From the NCBI RefSeq assembly GCF_015354505.1, contig NZ_JACAFP010000010.1:148154-212153 (forward strand): a stretch of 64,000 nucleotides of DNA. Direction: 5' to 3'. Made by a program: the position numbers and the translations under genes. This stretch comes from Microbacterium sp. UFMG61 (GTDB lineage Bacteria > Actinomycetota > Actinomycetes > Actinomycetales > Microbacteriaceae). Shown here piece after piece: positions 7,461-15,636 of the stretch; within the stretch, counting starts at the first letter, position 1, and the number at the start of each line of letters is the position of its first letter. The notes under the pieces are model-generated. The model ran no database searches. It was not told the DNA's origin and saw only the letters and a list, made by a program, of their open reading frames with translations.

Positions 7461-9227
7461 CTACAGGTGCCGTTTCAGTCCGACATGGGCGGTCTGGTAT
7501 CCGAGTCGGGCGTAGAAGGCGCGCGTTCGATCCCGCGCCTCGTCGGTGGTGACCTGAGCCAATCGCGCCCCGCGCGCGCGGCCGAACTCGTGGGCCCACT
7601 CCAGCATCGCCGCGCCCAGGCCCTGTGATCTCTCCCCTGCCGCGACTCGCAGTCCCTCGATCTGCAGTCGGGTCGAGCCACCGCGGGAGAGGCCCGGGAT
7701 CACGGTCAGCTGCATGGTGGCGACGATGCGGTCGGCGCCGTCGCGGACGACCCCCAGGTAGTGGGATCCGTCTCGAGCGACCGCGCGGAACGCCGATTCA
7801 TATCGCTCGAGCTCGACGCCCTCACGGTCCGCGCCGAACTGATCATCGAACAGCAGCGCTGCGATGTCCTCGATGTCATCGCGGCTCGCTCGTTCGATCC
7901 GGTAGGTCCGACCTGCCGCATGCAACCGCCCTCGCACCGAGGCCCGCGCGTCAGCCTGCAACCTGGCGACGAGCAGATCGAGCCATCCGCCGACGTTGAC
8001 GCGAGCCTCAGTCGTGTCGGGATAACGGCATCTCAGATGCAGACCCGATTCATCCAGGATGAACCACAGCATGACGCCGTCGGTGGCAGTCGCCGCGCCG
8101 ACGTACTGGGCGTCGAGCCCGACCGAGTCGATCCGCACCGGCAGCCTGCGCAGGTCCAGCCACGAGATCGCGAACATTCCGGGAGCCACGGGCATGTCGC
8201 CCCACGGAGCCAGTACGTCTGCGAGCGGCCATGCGCCCAGTTGCACCGCCTCTCTCACCGCGGACGCCGCCGCGTGAGGTTCGGCGAGGTCTGACTCGAG
8301 CACCGAGTTGGTGATGAACCACCCGACCGAGTCATGCCAGTCGTCATCGAAGCGGCTGTGCACGGGAAACACGGCGCGCAGCGGGGCATCCGCCAACTCG
8401 CGGGTCACCGCGGTCATCGCGACCACTGCACGAGCGAGGGTCGAGACGCCGTCGTCTCGGGCCTGCGCGGCGAACGCCGCGGCGTCGTCGACATCGAACA
8501 CATCGCGCACTTCCACGCGCTCACGATGGTGCTCGGGAGCACCCAGCGACAGCGGGAACCGGGGCATCACGCCACCGCTCTCCTCGATGATGTCTCCCCA
8601 TCGCCGGCGCACACGATCCGGTGCAGCATCCCGATCCAGCAGCGCCTGCGTGTGTTCGACGAAGGCAGGTGCCGGCCGCGGTACCGGCGTCATCCCCGCG
8701 CTCCTCGCGTCGAGCGCAGACAGCAGGTCGCGCGCGATCACCAGCATCGACCACATGTCGACGTGCGCGTGGTCGGCTGCGATCACGACCGTGAGCCCGG
8801 CGGCAGTCTCCAGCACACACAGGCGGTGGGAGGGACGACGGTACGGCGAACACGCCTCGTCGAGGATGTCCCGCAACGCGTCGTTGACAGCCTGGCCAGG
8901 TCCCACCTCGTGCTCGACCCAGTGTCCGGGGCCGATCTCGATCTCGTGAAGCGCCGGATCGCCATCAGCACCGGGCACGAACGCCGTCCTCAGTGTGCCG
9001 TGACGGGCGATGACTGCCAGCCAGGCATCGGCGATCGATTCGCGACGAGTCGGTGCGGGCAAGCGGAAGGAGAGCGCCATCCAGGAGCCTGGTCGGTCGC
9101 CGGCCCCGACATGGAGTCGCTGATCGAACGACACGGGGAGGCGACGCCCGGGTTCAGACGCGCTCACGTCGTACCCCCAGAGCCGTCCGAACGGGAGGCG
9201 GAGGTGCGTGACGTTGGTCAGTCGCAT
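7461..9227 (-). CDS. Condensation-domain protein fused to a C-terminal GNAT acetyltransferase
   Basis: A 588-residue two-domain protein. Residues 1-440 resemble NRPS condensation or acyltransferase (CAT-like) domains: the core HxxxD motif is at His153-Asp157 within ADHAHVDMWS, where NRPS domains have HHxxxDG. Residues 445-588 form a GNAT acetyltransferase with a motif-A-like block GERSQGLGAAMLEWA and a C-terminal RAFYARLGYQTA. No carrier protein, adenylation domain or other NRPS gene is in the window. A TAAGGT box sits seven bases before the ATG at 9227. It might join an acyl group to an amine and acetylate the product; this is inference. Confidence 0.82.
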   Translation of the reverse strand: MRLTNVTHLRLPFGRLWGYDVSASEPGRRLPVSFDQRLHVGAGDRPGSWMALSFRLPAPTRRESIADAWLAVIARHGTLRTAFVPGADGDPALHEIEIGPGHWVEHEVGPGQAVNDALRDILDEACSPYRRPSHRLCVLETAAGLTVVIAADHAHVDMWSMLVIARDLLSALDARSAGMTPVPRPAPAFVEHTQALLDRDAAPDRVRRRWGDIIEESGGVMPRFPLSLGAPEHHRERVEVRDVFDVDDAAAFAAQARDDGVSTLARAVVAMTAVTRELADAPLRAVFPVHSRFDDDWHDSVGWFITNSVLESDLAEPHAAASAVREAVQLGAWPLADVLAPWGDMPVAPGMFAISWLDLRRLPVRIDSVGLDAQYVGAATATDGVMLWFILDESGLHLRCRYPDTTEARVNVGGWLDLLVARLQADARASVRGRLHAAGRTYRIERASRDDIEDIAALLFDDQFGADREGVELERYESAFRAVARDGSHYLGVVRDGADRIVATMQLTVIPGLSRGGSTRLQIEGLRVAAGERSQGLGAAMLEWAHEFGRARGARLAQVTTDEARDRTRAFYARLGYQTAHVGLKRHL

Positions 9228-9234
9228 GCGCAGT

Positions 9235-9240
9235 ACCTTA
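9235..9240 (-). promoter_or_regulatory. Leaderless-type -10 box (TAAGGT)
   Basis: TAAGGT ends seven bases before ATG 9227, one base more than the usual spacing in this window. Confidence 0.4.
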
Positions 9241-9311
9241 TCGCTCCCGGATAACCTGAAAACTCCACGACCGCCCGACCCGACGCGGCCGGTCGCCGAT
9301 CGAGGAGACTG

Positions 9312-10088
9312 ATGCCCACTCTCGAGGTTCCCGGAGCCGAGCTGGCTGTGGCCCTGAGCGATGAAGGTGGTCACCCGGTCGTTCAGCTGCATGGCCTCAC
9401 CTCGAGCCGGGCTCGAGACCGGGTGCTCAATCTCGACCTCGGCCGAGGTCTCAGCGGGACTCGACTACTGCGATACGACGCACGCGGCCACGGCCGATCG
9501 ACGGGGCGGAAGGTCCCCGCGGACTATCGCTGGGAGAACCTCGCAGAGGATCTTCTGCGTGTACTCGACCGCTGGTTCCCGGGCGAAGCCGTCCACGGGG
9601 TGGGCCCCTCGATGGGCGCCGCGACTCTCCTGCACGCGGCATCACTCGACGCGGACCGCTTCGCCGGGCTCACCCTCATGGTGCCGCCCACGGCGTGGGA
9701 GACCAGAGCCGATCAGGCCGCGATCTACCGAACGGCGGCTGCGCTCATCGAGTCCGACGGCATAAAAGGATTCCTCGCGGGCACGCGCGGCACACCGCCA
9801 CCGGCCACCGTCGGCGCGCCGGATACCTCACCTGATGTCGCCGACGCTCTCCTGCCGTCATTGCTTCGAGGCGCCGGGCTCAGCGACCTGCCCTCGCCGG
9901 AGAACGTCGCACGCATCGAGGTGCCGACGACGATCCTGGCCTGGATCGACGATCCCGGGCATCCTCTTTCCACCGCGGAACGCCTCGCCGCACTGCTCCC
10001 CCACGCGACCCTGACGATCGCCCGCACCCCGGAAGATGTCGAAGACTGGCCCGAGGTCTTGCGACAGGACGTCGAGCGTCACGGCTAG
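9312..10088 (+). CDS. Alpha/beta hydrolase
   Basis: A 258-residue serine hydrolase. The nucleophile elbow GPSMG is at 98-102 (Ser100), the oxyanion block LHGLTSS at 26-32, and the acid/histidine pair probably lies in the WIDDPGHPLSTAER block near 220. Helical cap residues lie between about 120 and 190. The substrate is unknown (ester, lactone or epoxide are all possible). A GAGGAG ribosome binding site precedes the ATG. It diverges from the condensation-domain gene with 84 bases between the start codons. Confidence 0.87.
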   Translation: MPTLEVPGAELAVALSDEGGHPVVQLHGLTSSRARDRVLNLDLGRGLSGTRLLRYDARGHGRSTGRKVPADYRWENLAEDLLRVLDRWFPGEAVHGVGPSMGAATLLHAASLDADRFAGLTLMVPPTAWETRADQAAIYRTAAALIESDGIKGFLAGTRGTPPPATVGAPDTSPDVADALLPSLLRGAGLSDLPSPENVARIEVPTTILAWIDDPGHPLSTAERLAALLPHATLTIARTPEDVEDWPEVLRQDVERHG

Positions 10089-10219
10089 ATCGGCTGTTCA
10101 CGCCGAGTTCGCTCGCGACTCGATCTCATCGCTATCGTCGCCCGCCGATGTCACGATCTCCGTGATGGGTGGGGGTCCGCCGCTATCGCCGTCTCGTGTC
10201 CGCGCCGTCGACGCGGTGA

Positions 10220-10225
10220 TATCTT
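10220..10225 (+). promoter_or_regulatory. Leaderless-type -10 box (TATCTT)
   Basis: TATCTT ends six bases before the GTG at 10232. Confidence 0.5.
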
Positions 10226-10231
10226 CATGCC

Positions 10232-10564
10232 GTGAGACCAGAGTTCGGGGATGCCGCAGATGCGACTTTCGTCGTGACCATCGTCGTGGACATGCCGATC
10301 ACGAAGCTCCATGCGCTGGACGTCATAGCCTTCGCGGCGGACAGCGCCATACGAGACGCACGCACCTCGTCACCACGCGTGCCGCTTTCGCCCGACGCCT
10401 GGGCAGAGGTGCAGATACCGCGTTTTGCCGATCCGCCCCCGATCGCCATCGACGTCTGCTCTGACGCAGGCGTCGAAGTCGCTCGCGCTGCCGCCGAGCG
10501 CCTTGAGGAGGCATTGGTGCAGGTCGGCTGGACCGTGCGTGCTCGACGTAGCGACGAGACCTGA
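10232..10564 (+). CDS. Hypothetical protein (110 aa)
   Basis: The protein begins MRPEFGDAADATFVVTIVVDMP. It looks like a small alpha/beta domain with two strands, an amphipathic helix at about 78-98 (GVEVARAAAERLEEALVQVG) and a closing strand WTVRARRS. No catalytic motif or membrane segment is seen. The helix-then-strand end resembles ribosomal L7/L12-like or ACT-like small folds, but this is not enough for a call. The GTG start is backed by the leaderless-type box. It faces ychF. Confidence 0.65.
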   Translation: MRPEFGDAADATFVVTIVVDMPITKLHALDVIAFAADSAIRDARTSSPRVPLSPDAWAEVQIPRFADPPPIAIDVCSDAGVEVARAAAERLEEALVQVGWTVRARRSDET

Positions 10565-10628
10565 TACCCGATCTGCGGCGTTGCACCGGCCGCCTTCCGA
10601 TCTCCTCGCCCCTCGGGCAGGACCCCGC

Positions 10629-11702
10629 TCAGTTGTTGAAGCGGAACTCCACGACGTCGCCGTCCTGCATGACGTAATCCTTGCCCTCGAGGCGTGCCTT
10701 GCCCTTCGAACGGGCTTCGACGACGGAGCCGGTCTCGACGAGGTCGTCGAACGACACGATCTCGGCCTTGATGAAGCCCTTCTCGAAGTCGGTGTGGATG
10801 ACTCCTGCGGCCTGCGGAGCCTTCGAGCCCTTGGGGATCGTCCAGGCGCGAGCCTCCTTGGGACCTGCGGTGAGGTACGTCTGCAGACCGAGGGTGTCGA
10901 AGCCGATGCGGGCGAGCTGGTCGAGGCCCGACTCGTCCTGTCCGGTCGAGGCGAGAAGCTCGGCGGCATCCTCGGGGTCGAGGTCGATCAGCTCGGATTC
11001 GATCTTCGCATCGAGGAAGATCGCCTTGGCCGGGGCGACGAGAGCAGCGAGCTCAGCCTTGCGGGCGTCATCCGTGAGCACCGCTTCGTCGACGTTGAAG
11101 ACGAAGATGACCGGCTTGGACGTCAGCAGTCCCAGCTCGCGGATCGGCGTCAGGTCGATGCCCGCGACCGACAGAAGCACGCCGCGCTCCAGAGCATCCT
11201 TCGCGGCGACAGCCGTCTCGAGCACGACCGGCTCGATCTTCTTGCCGCGTACTTCCTTCTCGTAGCGGGTGATCGCCCTGTCGACCGTCTCGAGGTCGGC
11301 GAGCATCAGCTCCGCGTTGATGGTCTCCATGTCGGAGGCCGGGTTGACGGCCCCGTCCACGTGCACGACGTCATCGTCGGCGAAGCCGCGGACGACCTGC
11401 GCGATGGCATCCGCCTCGCGGATGTTCGCGAGGAACTTGTTGCCGAGGCCTTCACCCTCACTCGCACCGCGCACGATGCCGGCGATGTCGACGAACGACA
11501 CGGCGGCGGGCAGGATGCGCTCGCTGCCGAAGATCTCGGCGAGCTTCTCGAGACGCGGATCGGGCAGGTTCACCACCCCGACGTTCGGCTCGATCGTCGC
11601 GAACGGATAGTTCGCCGCGAGCACGTCGTTCTTGGTCAGAGCGTTGAAGAGGGTGGACTTGCCGACATTGGGCAGGCCGACGATTCCGATAGTGAGAGCC
11701 AC
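10629..11702 (-). CDS. ychF: Redox-regulated ATPase YchF (Obg family)
   Basis: A 357-residue member of the universally conserved YchF/Ola1 group of Obg-like P-loop NTPases, which bind ribosomes and prefer ATP. The P-loop GLPNVGKST is at 9-17, the switch II region DIAGIVRGASEGEGLG at about 66-81, and the usual G4 motif NKxD is replaced by NVDE, the substitution that shifts specificity to ATP. The C-terminal TGS domain ends in DGDVVEFRFNN. The start is GTG 11702, and the TAGACT before it overlaps the stop codon of the HAD gene. Confidence 0.95.
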   Translation of the reverse strand: MALTIGIVGLPNVGKSTLFNALTKNDVLAANYPFATIEPNVGVVNLPDPRLEKLAEIFGSERILPAAVSFVDIAGIVRGASEGEGLGNKFLANIREADAIAQVVRGFADDDVVHVDGAVNPASDMETINAELMLADLETVDRAITRYEKEVRGKKIEPVVLETAVAAKDALERGVLLSVAGIDLTPIRELGLLTSKPVIFVFNVDEAVLTDDARKAELAALVAPAKAIFLDAKIESELIDLDPEDAAELLASTGQDESGLDQLARIGFDTLGLQTYLTAGPKEARAWTIPKGSKAPQAAGVIHTDFEKGFIKAEIVSFDDLVETGSVVEARSKGKARLEGKDYVMQDGDVVEFRFNN

Positions 11703-11710
11703 GGGGGTCG

Positions 11711-11716
11711 AGTCTA
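11711..11716 (-). promoter_or_regulatory. Possible -10 box (TAGACT) of ychF
   Basis: TAGACT lies eight bases before the GTG, and its TAG is also the stop codon of the upstream HAD gene. No Shine-Dalgarno sequence is present. Confidence 0.35.
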
Positions 11717-12448
11717 CCGGCCCCGACTGCCGCTCTCCTGCGCGACCAGCGCGAGGATCTCCCGCAGCGAGCGGCACTCGTGGTGCGGCACGTCGGTGCG
11801 TGGCGGCGTTTCGGCCTCGCGATTGACCCAGACCGCGTTCATTCCGACACTCGCCGCTCCGACGATGTCGGCGGCGAAACTGTCGCCGACGTGCGCGGCC
11901 TGCGCAGCCGGAATGCCCAGCAGATCGAGCGCATGCCGGAAGATCTCCGGCTCGGGCTTGACGACGCCGAGGTCACCCGACGCGATCACGACGTCGAAGC
12001 GGTCGTCGATCCCCGCGGCAACGAGCTTGGCCCGCTGCGATTCGGCGGGCCCGTTCGTGATGAGGCCCAGGGGCATCCGATCCGCTCGCAGGGCATCGAG
12101 CACCTCGAGCGACTCCTCGAAGAGCGTGAAGGTCGCTCTCTCCTCGCGGACATGGATCTCGACGGCTTCGTCCACGAGCGCCGGGTCGTCCTGCCCGAAA
12201 CGCTCCAGGGTGCGCTGCCAGATGTCTCGCGGCAGCGCATCGCGGGAGAGCTCTCCGCGCATCCACCGCTCGCCCTGATCGGCCCAGCAGTCGCGCCAGG
12301 CGGAGGTGTTGGCGGCGAGGATGCCCTCGGCCGACAGCCCATGCCGCTGCGCCAGCGTCACGGCGGTGCGCTGCACCGCTTCGCCCGCCCCTTCGCGCAC
12401 CAGCGTTCCGTCGAGGTCGAAGAAGACGGCCGCGAGGGGCTCACTCAT
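11714..12448 (-). CDS. HAD-superfamily hydrolase
   Basis: A 244-residue haloacid-dehalogenase-type phosphatase. Motif I DLDGTLV has the catalytic Asp11 and Asp13, motif II is ITNGP, motif III the lysine of VVKPEPEIF, and motif IV GDSFAADIVGA. A helical C1 cap lies between motifs I and II, the subtype usual for small phosphorylated metabolites. The ATG overlaps the end of the methyltransferase gene by 8 bases (ATGAGTGA), so translation is coupled. The substrate is unknown. Confidence 0.9.
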   Translation of the reverse strand: MSEPLAAVFFDLDGTLVREGAGEAVQRTAVTLAQRHGLSAEGILAANTSAWRDCWADQGERWMRGELSRDALPRDIWQRTLERFGQDDPALVDEAVEIHVREERATFTLFEESLEVLDALRADRMPLGLITNGPAESQRAKLVAAGIDDRFDVVIASGDLGVVKPEPEIFRHALDLLGIPAAQAAHVGDSFAADIVGAASVGMNAVWVNREAETPPRTDVPHHECRSLREILALVAQESGSRGR

Positions 12449-13190
12449 CGCGCACGGCGCGGAAGGCATGGGTGACGTAGGGAAGATCGATCGTGCCGTC
12501 GGCGAGCCCGAGCTCGTCGAAGAGCTGATCCATTCTCCGGAGGATCTCCGTTCGTTCCTCCGGCGGTGCCGTGATGAGGTAGCTGCGCGACAGTGCCATC
12601 TGGCGCAGCTGCGCTCTCGCCATCGGGCGATTCCATTCCCAGCGCTCGGTTTCGAGCCGCGCGAACGGCGGCTCCACACGGGGACCGCCGGAGCCGGGGC
12701 CGTTGATCATGTTCTCCGCGGAGCTGCTGTGCATGACGTCCGTGAGCCGACGCACCCAGTCCGCACGCTCATCGCGGATGTTCCAGATGAGACCGAGCAC
12801 CCCTCCGGGGCGCACGACGCGACCGAGTTCCGTCGACGCGGCGATCGGGTCGACCCAGTGCCACGCCTGTCCGAGCACGGCCGCGTCGACGCTCGCGTCG
12901 GGCAAGGGCATGCGTTCGGCGGATCCTTGGATGGTCGGGACTCCGGGAACGCTCCGTCGGAGCGCCTCGAGCATCTCGGGATCGGGATCGACGGCGACGA
13001 CCTCGGCGCCCGGAGCGTGCGCGACGACGCGGGTGAGCTTGCCGGTCCCGGCGCCGACGTCGACGATGCGGCGTGACCCTGCAGGCATCGGTTCGAGCAT
13101 CCACGCGACGGCTTCGAAGGGGTACTCAGGCCTGCCGGCCTCATAGTTCGCGGCTTCGGCGCCGAACGATGTCGCCTGGTCTGCACTCAT
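12441..13190 (-). CDS. Class I SAM-dependent methyltransferase
   Basis: A 249-residue methyltransferase. Motif I DVGAGTGKLTR at about 44-54 binds the SAM glycine loop, an acidic residue at the end of the next strand (VVAVDPDPEML) binds the ribose, and WHWVDP plus the RPGGVLGLIWN block give motifs II and III, a pattern of the Methyltransf_11 type. The target is unknown (small molecule most likely). ATG 13190 has TAGGCT six bases upstream. It is the first gene of a two-gene unit with the HAD phosphatase. Confidence 0.9.
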   Translation of the reverse strand: MSADQATSFGAEAANYEAGRPEYPFEAVAWMLEPMPAGSRRIVDVGAGTGKLTRVVAHAPGAEVVAVDPDPEMLEALRRSVPGVPTIQGSAERMPLPDASVDAAVLGQAWHWVDPIAASTELGRVVRPGGVLGLIWNIRDERADWVRRLTDVMHSSSAENMINGPGSGGPRVEPPFARLETERWEWNRPMARAQLRQMALSRSYLITAPPEERTEILRRMDQLFDELGLADGTIDLPYVTHAFRAVRDE

Positions 13191-13196
13191 ATGGCC

Positions 13197-13202
13197 AGCC
13201 TA
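13197..13202 (-). promoter_or_regulatory. Leaderless-type -10 box (TAGGCT)
   Basis: TAGGCT ends six bases before ATG 13190. Confidence 0.5.
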
Positions 13203-13249
13203 CGGCGCGTCCTCCGCACGCGGCCGGAACACCGGGAGAGAGTGTACAG

Positions 13250-13843
13250 GTGCCTCTGGATTTCACCGCCATCGACTTCGAGACGGCGAATTCCAGCCCC
13301 GCCTCGGCGTGCTCCGTCGGACTGGTGCGAGTGCGCGACGGCCAGGTCGTCGCCACTGCAGGCTGGCTGATCAGACCTCCCGCCGGTCATGACGAGTTCC
13401 AGGAGTGGAACACACGCATCCACGGCATCCGTGCGCAGGACGTGCTCACGGCCGCGTCCTGGGTCGACCAGTTCGACCGTCTGTGCGCCTTCGCCGGCGC
13501 TGATGTGCTCGTCGCGCACAACGCCGGGTTTGACCTCAACGTTCTGCGCCGCGCATCCGAGGCCACGGGTGGCGACTGCCCTCCGTATCGCTCACTGTGC
13601 AGCCTGCAGGTGGCACGCAAGACCTATGAGCTCGATTCCTATCGCCTCCCCAAGGCGGCCGAGGCTGCGGGGTTCACCGGCTTCTCTCATCACGACGCCC
13701 TCGCGGATGCTCTCGCCTGCGCGCACATCGTCATCGACGCCGCCCGTCGAGTCGATGCGTCGGACCTGTTCGAGCTCGCCGACTCGCTGAGCATCCGGGT
13801 GACGGATCCCGTGGTCGCCACGCCGGAGCGCGCGGTCGCCTGA
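13250..13843 (+). CDS. DEDDh 3'-5' exonuclease, DNA polymerase III epsilon-like
   Basis: A 197-residue exonuclease of the DnaQ-like family. ExoI is at Asp9 and Glu11 (AIDFETAN), ExoII in HNAGFDLNVL (around 90) and ExoIII in HHDALADALACA, which carries the DEDDh histidine and aspartate. It would act on DNA or RNA 3' ends with two metal ions. It lacks the BRCT and UvrC domains of longer paralogues. The GTG start has a GGGAGAG ribosome binding site; the ORF could be extended upstream but that part overlaps the divergent methyltransferase. rmuC follows. Confidence 0.88.
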   Translation: MPLDFTAIDFETANSSPASACSVGLVRVRDGQVVATAGWLIRPPAGHDEFQEWNTRIHGIRAQDVLTAASWVDQFDRLCAFAGADVLVAHNAGFDLNVLRRASEATGGDCPPYRSLCSLQVARKTYELDSYRLPKAAEAAGFTGFSHHDALADALACAHIVIDAARRVDASDLFELADSLSIRVTDPVVATPERAVA

Positions 13844-13888
13844 GCGCACCTCCCGCGGATGTCCGTGGCCCCGGGCATCATGGAGCAC

Positions 13889-15178
13889 ATGGATGCTCTG
13901 ACGATCGCTCTTCTTCTGGCTGCGCTGGTGGTCGGCGCCGCCGCGGGGTGGTTCCTGCGCGCGGGGCGCGGGGCGGCTGATCTGGCCCGCGCACAGGCCG
14001 AACTCGCGGCCGCACGTGACGATCGCGACAGGCAGTACGACCTGTATCGCGACGCTGTGGAGCACGCACGACACGAACAGCGTGCCGAGGCCCAGCGCGT
14101 ACAGCAGCAGAACGCCGTGCTCACGGCTCTGGCTCCCGTGCGCGAGAGCCTTCAACACATGCAGCAGAAGGTCGCGGCGATCGAGCAGGAGCGTCATGCG
14201 CAGTTCGGCTCTCTCGCCGAGCAGCTCAGACGGGCGCAGGAGTCCGACGAGGCGCTGCGCGCGACGACCGAGTCGCTGGCCGGCGCCCTTCGTTCCACCG
14301 CGACCCGCGGCGTGTGGGGAGAGACCCAGCTGCGCCGAGTGGTCGAAGCGGCAGGCCTGACCCGCCACGTCGATTTCGACCTGCAGACGACGATCTCGTC
14401 GGACCGCGGCCAGGGGCGCCCCGACATGGTCGTACGGCTGGCGGGTGGCACGTCGATCGCAGTCGATGCCAAGGTTCCGCTCGACGCCTACCTCGAGGCT
14501 TCCGCGCTGCCGATCGGCGACGCATACGAGAGTCAGCGGCGGGCGCACATGCAGAAGCATGTGAAGGCCGTGCGCGCGCACATCGACGCTCTGGCCAAGA
14601 AGGCGTACTGGACCGGACTCGACGCGAGCCCCGAGTTCGTCATCTGCTTCCTGCCGAGCGAGTCGCTGCTCGCCGCCGCGATCGACGAAGACCCGACCCT
14701 GCTCGACTACGCCTTCGGCAGGCGCGTCGCTCTCGCCTCACCGGTCAATCTCTGGGCCGTGCTGAAGACGGTGGCCTACACCTGGACACAGCAGGAGGTG
14801 TCCACCGAGGCACGATCGCTCCTGAACCTGGGCACGCAGCTGTACGACCGGCTCGGCGTCCTCGCAGGTCACGCTGACGATCTTCGACGGGCACTGGAGC
14901 GTACGGTCGACAGTTACAACCGATTCGCAGGGTCACTCGAGAGTCGTGTGCTCGTCACTGCACGGCAGTTCCCGGGGATCGACCCTTCCGCGCTCGACGC
15001 CGCGCCGTCTGCGATCACGGCGCAGACGCGTCGATTCACGTCAGCCGAACTCGTCGACACAGACTCCAGAATCGACACCGAATCCGACCATGCGTCGGCA
15101 GCACCGCCGGATGACGAGGCGGCACCACTGCACGCCGACGTCGGAGACGTGCGCTCCCGCCTGGAGGCCGACGACTGA
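13889..15178 (+). CDS. rmuC: DNA recombination protein RmuC
   Basis: About 429 residues. An N-terminal transmembrane helix (ALTIALLLAALVVGAAAGWFL) is followed by a coiled coil (about 30-110) and the conserved RmuC nuclease-like core with GVWGETQLRRVVEAAGL, VDAKVPLDAYLEA and FVICFLPSESLLAAA. Family members limit inversions at short inverted repeats and belong to the PD-(D/E)XK-like group. Three in-frame ATGs compete (13859, 13880, 13889); the last has GGAG nearby and places the helix at the N terminus. It follows the exonuclease on the same strand. Its stop codon directly abuts the stop of the convergent 99-residue gene. Confidence 0.9.
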   Translation: MDALTIALLLAALVVGAAAGWFLRAGRGAADLARAQAELAAARDDRDRQYDLYRDAVEHARHEQRAEAQRVQQQNAVLTALAPVRESLQHMQQKVAAIEQERHAQFGSLAEQLRRAQESDEALRATTESLAGALRSTATRGVWGETQLRRVVEAAGLTRHVDFDLQTTISSDRGQGRPDMVVRLAGGTSIAVDAKVPLDAYLEASALPIGDAYESQRRAHMQKHVKAVRAHIDALAKKAYWTGLDASPEFVICFLPSESLLAAAIDEDPTLLDYAFGRRVALASPVNLWAVLKTVAYTWTQQEVSTEARSLLNLGTQLYDRLGVLAGHADDLRRALERTVDSYNRFAGSLESRVLVTARQFPGIDPSALDAAPSAITAQTRRFTSAELVDTDSRIDTESDHASAAPPDDEAAPLHADVGDVRSRLEADD

Positions 15179-15478
15179 TCAGGCGATGCCGGGAACACCG
15201 CTGAGCAGGAGGATCACCAGACCGCTCGTCACCACGAACGCCCCGACCATCCACCACGCGCTCAGCTCGTGCCCCTCGGCGCGACGAACGCGGAACAGAA
15301 CGTCGGCACGACGGGCAGGGTCGGCGATCGCAGGCGAGGCTGCTGCGGGCGCGACCGGCGTTCCGGTCGAGAGCGGCACGCCTGCTTCATCGACGTTGAC
15401 CCGCAGGATGCGGCCGGTGGCCGTGGTCACGATCTTGGTCGGCGCGGCTGTGGAGCCACTCGTGTGCTGCGTTGTCAT
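15179..15478 (-). CDS. Small single-helix membrane protein (99 aa)
   Basis: The N-terminal 70 residues are Ala/Thr/Pro-rich and soluble. A single transmembrane helix near the C terminus (WWMVGAFVVTSGLVILLLSG) ends the protein. It could be tail-anchored. AGGAGG precedes the ATG by eight bases, a strong ribosome binding site. It is convergent with rmuC with no bases between stop codons. Not recognised. Confidence 0.65.
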   Translation of the reverse strand: MTTQHTSGSTAAPTKIVTTATGRILRVNVDEAGVPLSTGTPVAPAAASPAIADPARRADVLFRVRRAEGHELSAWWMVGAFVVTSGLVILLLSGVPGIA

Positions 15479-15574
15479 CGGTCTGCCCTCCTGTGCCTGC
15501 GGTGCCTGGCGGCTCCGTCGACGGCGACAAATCCAGTGACAATTGTGACACGTGCGGCCGGAGAAGCAGGGCGC

Positions 15575-15592
15575 ACCGCTGCGCACAGCGGT
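15575..15592 (-). terminator. Short hairpin downstream of glpX
   Basis: A perfect seven-base-pair stem (ACCGCTG with CAGCGGT) has a four-base loop and lies 45 bases past the glpX stop. It is weak as a terminator. Confidence 0.3.
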
Positions 15593-15636
15593 ACCGGGTC
15601 GATAACGATGCCCCTCGCGGCCTCAGCGAGAGGAGG

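Noticed and set aside
10568-10612. CCCGATCTGCGG near 10571 as a third copy of the palindromic repeat
   Set aside because: Only one arm is present, with no partner at the 21-base spacing; a single 11-base match is likely chance.
13073-13249. A 59-codon N-terminal extension of the DEDDh exonuclease
   Set aside because: It overlaps the start and promoter of the divergent methyltransferase gene and is not exonuclease-like; the GTG at 13250 has a ribosome binding site and starts right at the ExoI strand.
15520-15560. Direct repeat GTCACAATTGTCAC near 15540 as a CRP-type operator
   Set aside because: The half sites are in direct, not inverted, order with wrong spacing; no TGTGA-N6-TCACA match.
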